51,045 nt of DNA from Rubrivivax gelatinosus (GTDB taxonomy: Bacteria; Pseudomonadota; Gammaproteobacteria; Burkholderiales; Burkholderiaceae_C): positions 1 to 51,045 of the forward strand of contig NZ_NRRU01000031.1 of NCBI RefSeq assembly GCF_016583785.1. The letters run 5' to 3'. A program made the translations under genes and the position numbers. The notes beneath the pieces were generated by a model. The model was not told the origin of the DNA. It ran no database searches and saw only the letters and a list, made by a program, of their open reading frames with translations. Every line of letters begins with the position of its first letter. The first letter of the stretch is position 1. Below are positions 49,090 through 51,045 of this stretch, in pieces.

Positions 49090-50448
49090 TCAGCGCTGCG
49101 CCGGCCGCACCGTCGGAGGCACGGCCATGTGGGCTTCGACCGCGTCGAGCACGGCCTCGGGCTTCTGAGCTTCGACCACGGTCTCGCCGTCGAGCTGGCG
49201 CCGCATGCGCTCGCTGTCCAGGCCGCCGGTCCACTTGGCGACCACCAGCGTCGCGACGCCGTTGCCGATCAGATTGGTCAGCGCACGCGCTTCGGACATG
49301 AAGCGGTCTATTCCCAGGATCAGCGCCAGCCCCGCCACCGGCACGTGGCCCACGGCCGACAGCGTTGCCGCCAGCACGATGAACCCGCTGCCGGTGACGC
49401 CGGCGGCGCCCTTGGACGTCAGCAGCAGCACCAGCAGCAGCGTGAGCTGCTGCGTCAGCGTCATCGGCGTGTCGGTGGCCTGGGCGATGAAGACCGCGGC
49501 CATCGTCAGGTAGATCGAGGTGCCGTCGAGGTTGAACGAATAACCCGTCGGGATCACCAGGCCGACGACCGACTTGCGCGCGCCCAGGTTCTCCAGTTTG
49601 GCCATCATGCGCGGCAGCACCGACTCCGACGACGAGGTGCCGAGCACGATCAGCAGTTCTTCCTTGATGTAGCGGCAGAACTTCCAGACCGAGAAGCCGT
49701 GCGCACGCGCGATCGTGCCGAGCACGACGAAGATGAACAGCAGGCAGGTGGCGTAGAAGGTGGCCATCAGCGCACCCAGCGACAGCAGCGTGCCGACGCC
49801 GTACTTGCCGATCGTGAAGGCCATCGCGCCGAAGGCGCCGATCGGCGCCACCTTCATGATGATGCCGACGATGCCGAAGAGCACGTGGCTGGTCTTCTCG
49901 ATGAAGTCGAAGACCATCGAGCCGCGGCCACCGAAGCGGTGCAGCGCGAAGCCGAACAGCACCGAGAAGAACAGCACCTGCAGGATCTCGCCCTTGGCGA
50001 AGGCGTCGAAGACCGTCGTCGGGATCACGTGCAGCAGGAAGTCGACCGTGCCCTCCATCTTGCCCGGGCCGGTGTAGGCAGCGACGGCCGAGCCGTTGAG
50101 CGTCGCCGGGTCGACGTGCATGCCGGCGCCCGGCTGCACCAGGTTGATGATGACCAGCCCGATGACGAGCGCGATCGAGCTGACGACCTCGAAGTACAGC
50201 AGCGCCAGACCACCGGTCTTGCCGACCTGCTTCATGTCTTCCATGCCGGCGATGCCGACGACGACGGTGCAGAAGATGATCGGCGCAATGATCATCTTGA
50301 TCAGCTTGATGAAGCCGTCGCCCAACGGTTTCATCGCAGCGCCGGTTTCAGGCCAGAAATGGCCTAATGCGACGCCGAATGCAATTGCAATAAGTACTTG
50401 TACGTACAGCGAACGATAAAAAGGCCGGTGCCGGTTCGACGAGTCCAT
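49090..50448 (-). CDS. dctA: C4-dicarboxylate/proton symporter DctA
   Basis: Takes up succinate, fumarate and malate. The 452-residue protein opens [20 protein letters not shown] and has the DAACS family marks [20 protein letters not shown], the Ser-rich hairpin [33 protein letters not shown] (the substrate/cation motif) and [19 protein letters not shown]. About eight membrane helices. GGGGAG precedes ATG 50448. No DctB/DctD pair is nearby and I see no sigma-54 promoter; a 9-8-9 inverted repeat lies about 90 bases upstream. It would feed the citric acid cycle and, in a nitrogen fixer, support nitrogenase with reductant. Confidence 0.95.
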   Translation of the reverse strand: MDSSNRHRPFYRSLYVQVLIAIAFGVALGHFWPETGAAMKPLGDGFIKLIKMIIAPIIFCTVVVGIAGMEDMKQVGKTGGLALLYFEVVSSIALVIGLVIINLVQPGAGMHVDPATLNGSAVAAYTGPGKMEGTVDFLLHVIPTTVFDAFAKGEILQVLFFSVLFGFALHRFGGRGSMVFDFIEKTSHVLFGIVGIIMKVAPIGAFGAMAFTIGKYGVGTLLSLGALMATFYATCLLFIFVVLGTIARAHGFSVWKFCRYIKEELLIVLGTSSSESVLPRMMAKLENLGARKSVVGLVIPTGYSFNLDGTSIYLTMAAVFIAQATDTPMTLTQQLTLLLVLLLTSKGAAGVTGSGFIVLAATLSAVGHVPVAGLALILGIDRFMSEARALTNLIGNGVATLVVAKWTGGLDSERMRRQLDGETVVEAQKPEAVLDAVEAHMAVPPTVRPAQR

Positions 50449-50536
50449 GTTCTCTCCCCGCGCGTGACCCCGCGCGGCAGACGAGAGTGTCGCACCAAGG
50501 GGAAACCCTGGGTCCTCATCGAGCGTAAAGCTGCTT

Positions 50537-50562
50537 CGCGATTGCAATAGGCGGCAATCGCG
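50537..50562. promoter_or_regulatory. Inverted repeat upstream of dctA
   Basis: CGCGATTGC-N8-GCAATCGCG, a perfect 9-8-9 dyad between the hypothetical gene and dctA, both on the minus strand. It could be a dctA operator or an intergenic RNA hairpin; there is no T tract. Confidence 0.45.
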
Positions 50563-50574
50563 CCAGGCAATGGC

Positions 50575-50889
50575 TCAGTCTTCGAGACGAATGCCGATGC
50601 GTTCGAACAGCGATTCGGCGACGTCGCGACTGGATTGCGCATGGTCGCCACGCAGCACGCCGTGTTCGTCGAAATGGCGCGCTTCGAGCAGCGGAATCAG
50701 CGCGGCGAGTTCGTCGACCCCGGCGCCGACCAGCAGCACCTCGGGCAGGCCGGCCAGCGCCTGGCGCAGGCGCCGGGCGACGACGCGGTAGGTCAGCGGC
50801 TCCAGTGGCAGGACACCGCACTCCATGTCGCCGATGCGGCGTGCGAGGTCCAGGACGTAGAGGCGACGGGATGCGAGGGCTGAGGACAT
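50575..50889 (-). CDS. Hypothetical protein
   Basis: A 104-residue protein (MSSALASRRLYVLDLARRIG) with an alternating fold: LTYRVVARRLRQALAGLPEV, LLVGAGVDELAALIPLLEAR and FDEHGVLRGD. It has a Rossmann-like or ferredoxin-like pattern but no known family. The region around its start (50872-50897) is repeated in inverted orientation at the window end. Upstream of dctA by 126 bases on the same strand. Confidence 0.55.
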   Translation of the reverse strand: MSSALASRRLYVLDLARRIGDMECGVLPLEPLTYRVVARRLRQALAGLPEVLLVGAGVDELAALIPLLEARHFDEHGVLRGDHAQSSRDVAESLFERIGIRLED

Positions 50890-50897
50890 CGGGCGGG
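50872..50897 (-). repeat. Left arm of 26-bp inverted repeat
   Basis: Reverse complement of 51020-51045, no mismatch. It covers the start codon and first six codons of the hypothetical gene at 50575-50889 and the 8 bases before it. Confidence 0.95.
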
Positions 50898-51019
50898 AGC
50901 CGTGGGCGAATCGTTGGCCGCAAGGATGGCGCGGGAGGCGCCGCCGCGATCGATACAAGAAAGGGCGACAAGACCTTCACTTCGCAGTCAAGTCGCGGCT
51001 CTTATGCTCGAACCCCTCC

Positions 51020-51045
51020 CCCGCCCGATGTCCTCAGCCCTCGCA
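51020..51045 (+). repeat. Right arm of 26-bp inverted repeat, cut by window end
   Basis: Identical on the plus strand to the minus-strand start of the neighbouring gene, including ATG at 51028 and codons for MSSALA. It runs into the last base of the window, so the full repeat may be longer. It could be the start of a divergent paralogue or an end artefact. Confidence 0.9.

Noticed and set aside
50449..50575. Sigma-54 promoter before dctA (TGGCGCG near TTGC words)
   Set aside because: The GG and GC elements are not at the fixed spacing; each pairing is too short or too long.

Overview
The window is a GC-rich chromosomal stretch that reads as a betaproteobacterium of the order Burkholderiales. 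The closest fit is a Rubrivivax/Leptothrix/Roseateles-type organism. This comes from gene content and composition only: B12-dependent ribonucleotide reductase, two methyl-accepting chemotaxis proteins, DctA, a CowN nitrogenase-protection protein next to a CooA-like CO sensor, and many large hybrid histidine kinases. CowN implies a nitrogen fixer, and a purple non-sulfur type such as Rubrivivax is plausible. I see no rRNA, tRNA, CRISPR array, insertion sequence or prophage.

Layout. 1-4.2 kb: nrdJ, a terminator and a chemotaxis receptor. 4.7-9.5 kb: CsbD and an alpha/beta hydrolase, then a minus-strand trio (repeat-rich small protein, lipoprotein, FlgH-like L-ring protein) and a divergent PAS/receiver protein. 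9.5-20.1 kb: a minus-strand run of hybrid histidine kinase, GH2 glycosidase, galT, galK, lipoprotein and membrane metallophosphoesterase. The middle is a Leloir-type galactoside module. 20.4-24.7 kb: a tight four-gene cassette of exported proteins ending in a ClpP-like serine protease. 24.8-25.8 kb: cowN and a CooA-like regulator with a CooA-type palindrome between them. 25.9-29.9 kb: a second chemotaxis receptor with a sigma-28-like promoter, an AGE-family epimerase and small proteins. 30.1-36.2 kb: a sugar/polyol-binding protein translationally coupled to a kinase, a lone receiver and a hybrid kinase, with no permease. 36.2-40.9 kb: small stress-type and membrane proteins and an SDR/DoxX fusion. 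41.0-43.0 kb: a PlcP-type phospholipase C and a GT28-type glycosyltransferase, both preceded by nearly identical Pho-box-like repeats. This is a phosphate-starvation lipid-remodelling pair. 43.1-45.3 kb: a pyruvate-kinase-like protein and a small protein.

The most unusual locus is 45.6-48.4 kb. A 71-residue protein resembling a split-borosin RiPP precursor lies directly upstream of an 844-residue fusion: signal peptide, periplasmic TPR-like region, membrane segment, GGDEF domain and a borosin-type alpha-N-methyltransferase. The methyltransferase keeps the Tyr/Arg/Tyr/Tyr active-site set at exactly the spacing of the fungal enzyme OphMA. A scrap of EAL domain remains downstream, suggesting that the methyltransferase replaced the EAL half of an older GGDEF-EAL protein. 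This would link peptide backbone N-methylation to a membrane sensor and cyclic-di-GMP-type signalling.

The last 3 kb hold a small exported protein, dctA, a hypothetical gene, and a 26-bp perfect inverted repeat whose second arm ends exactly at the window edge.
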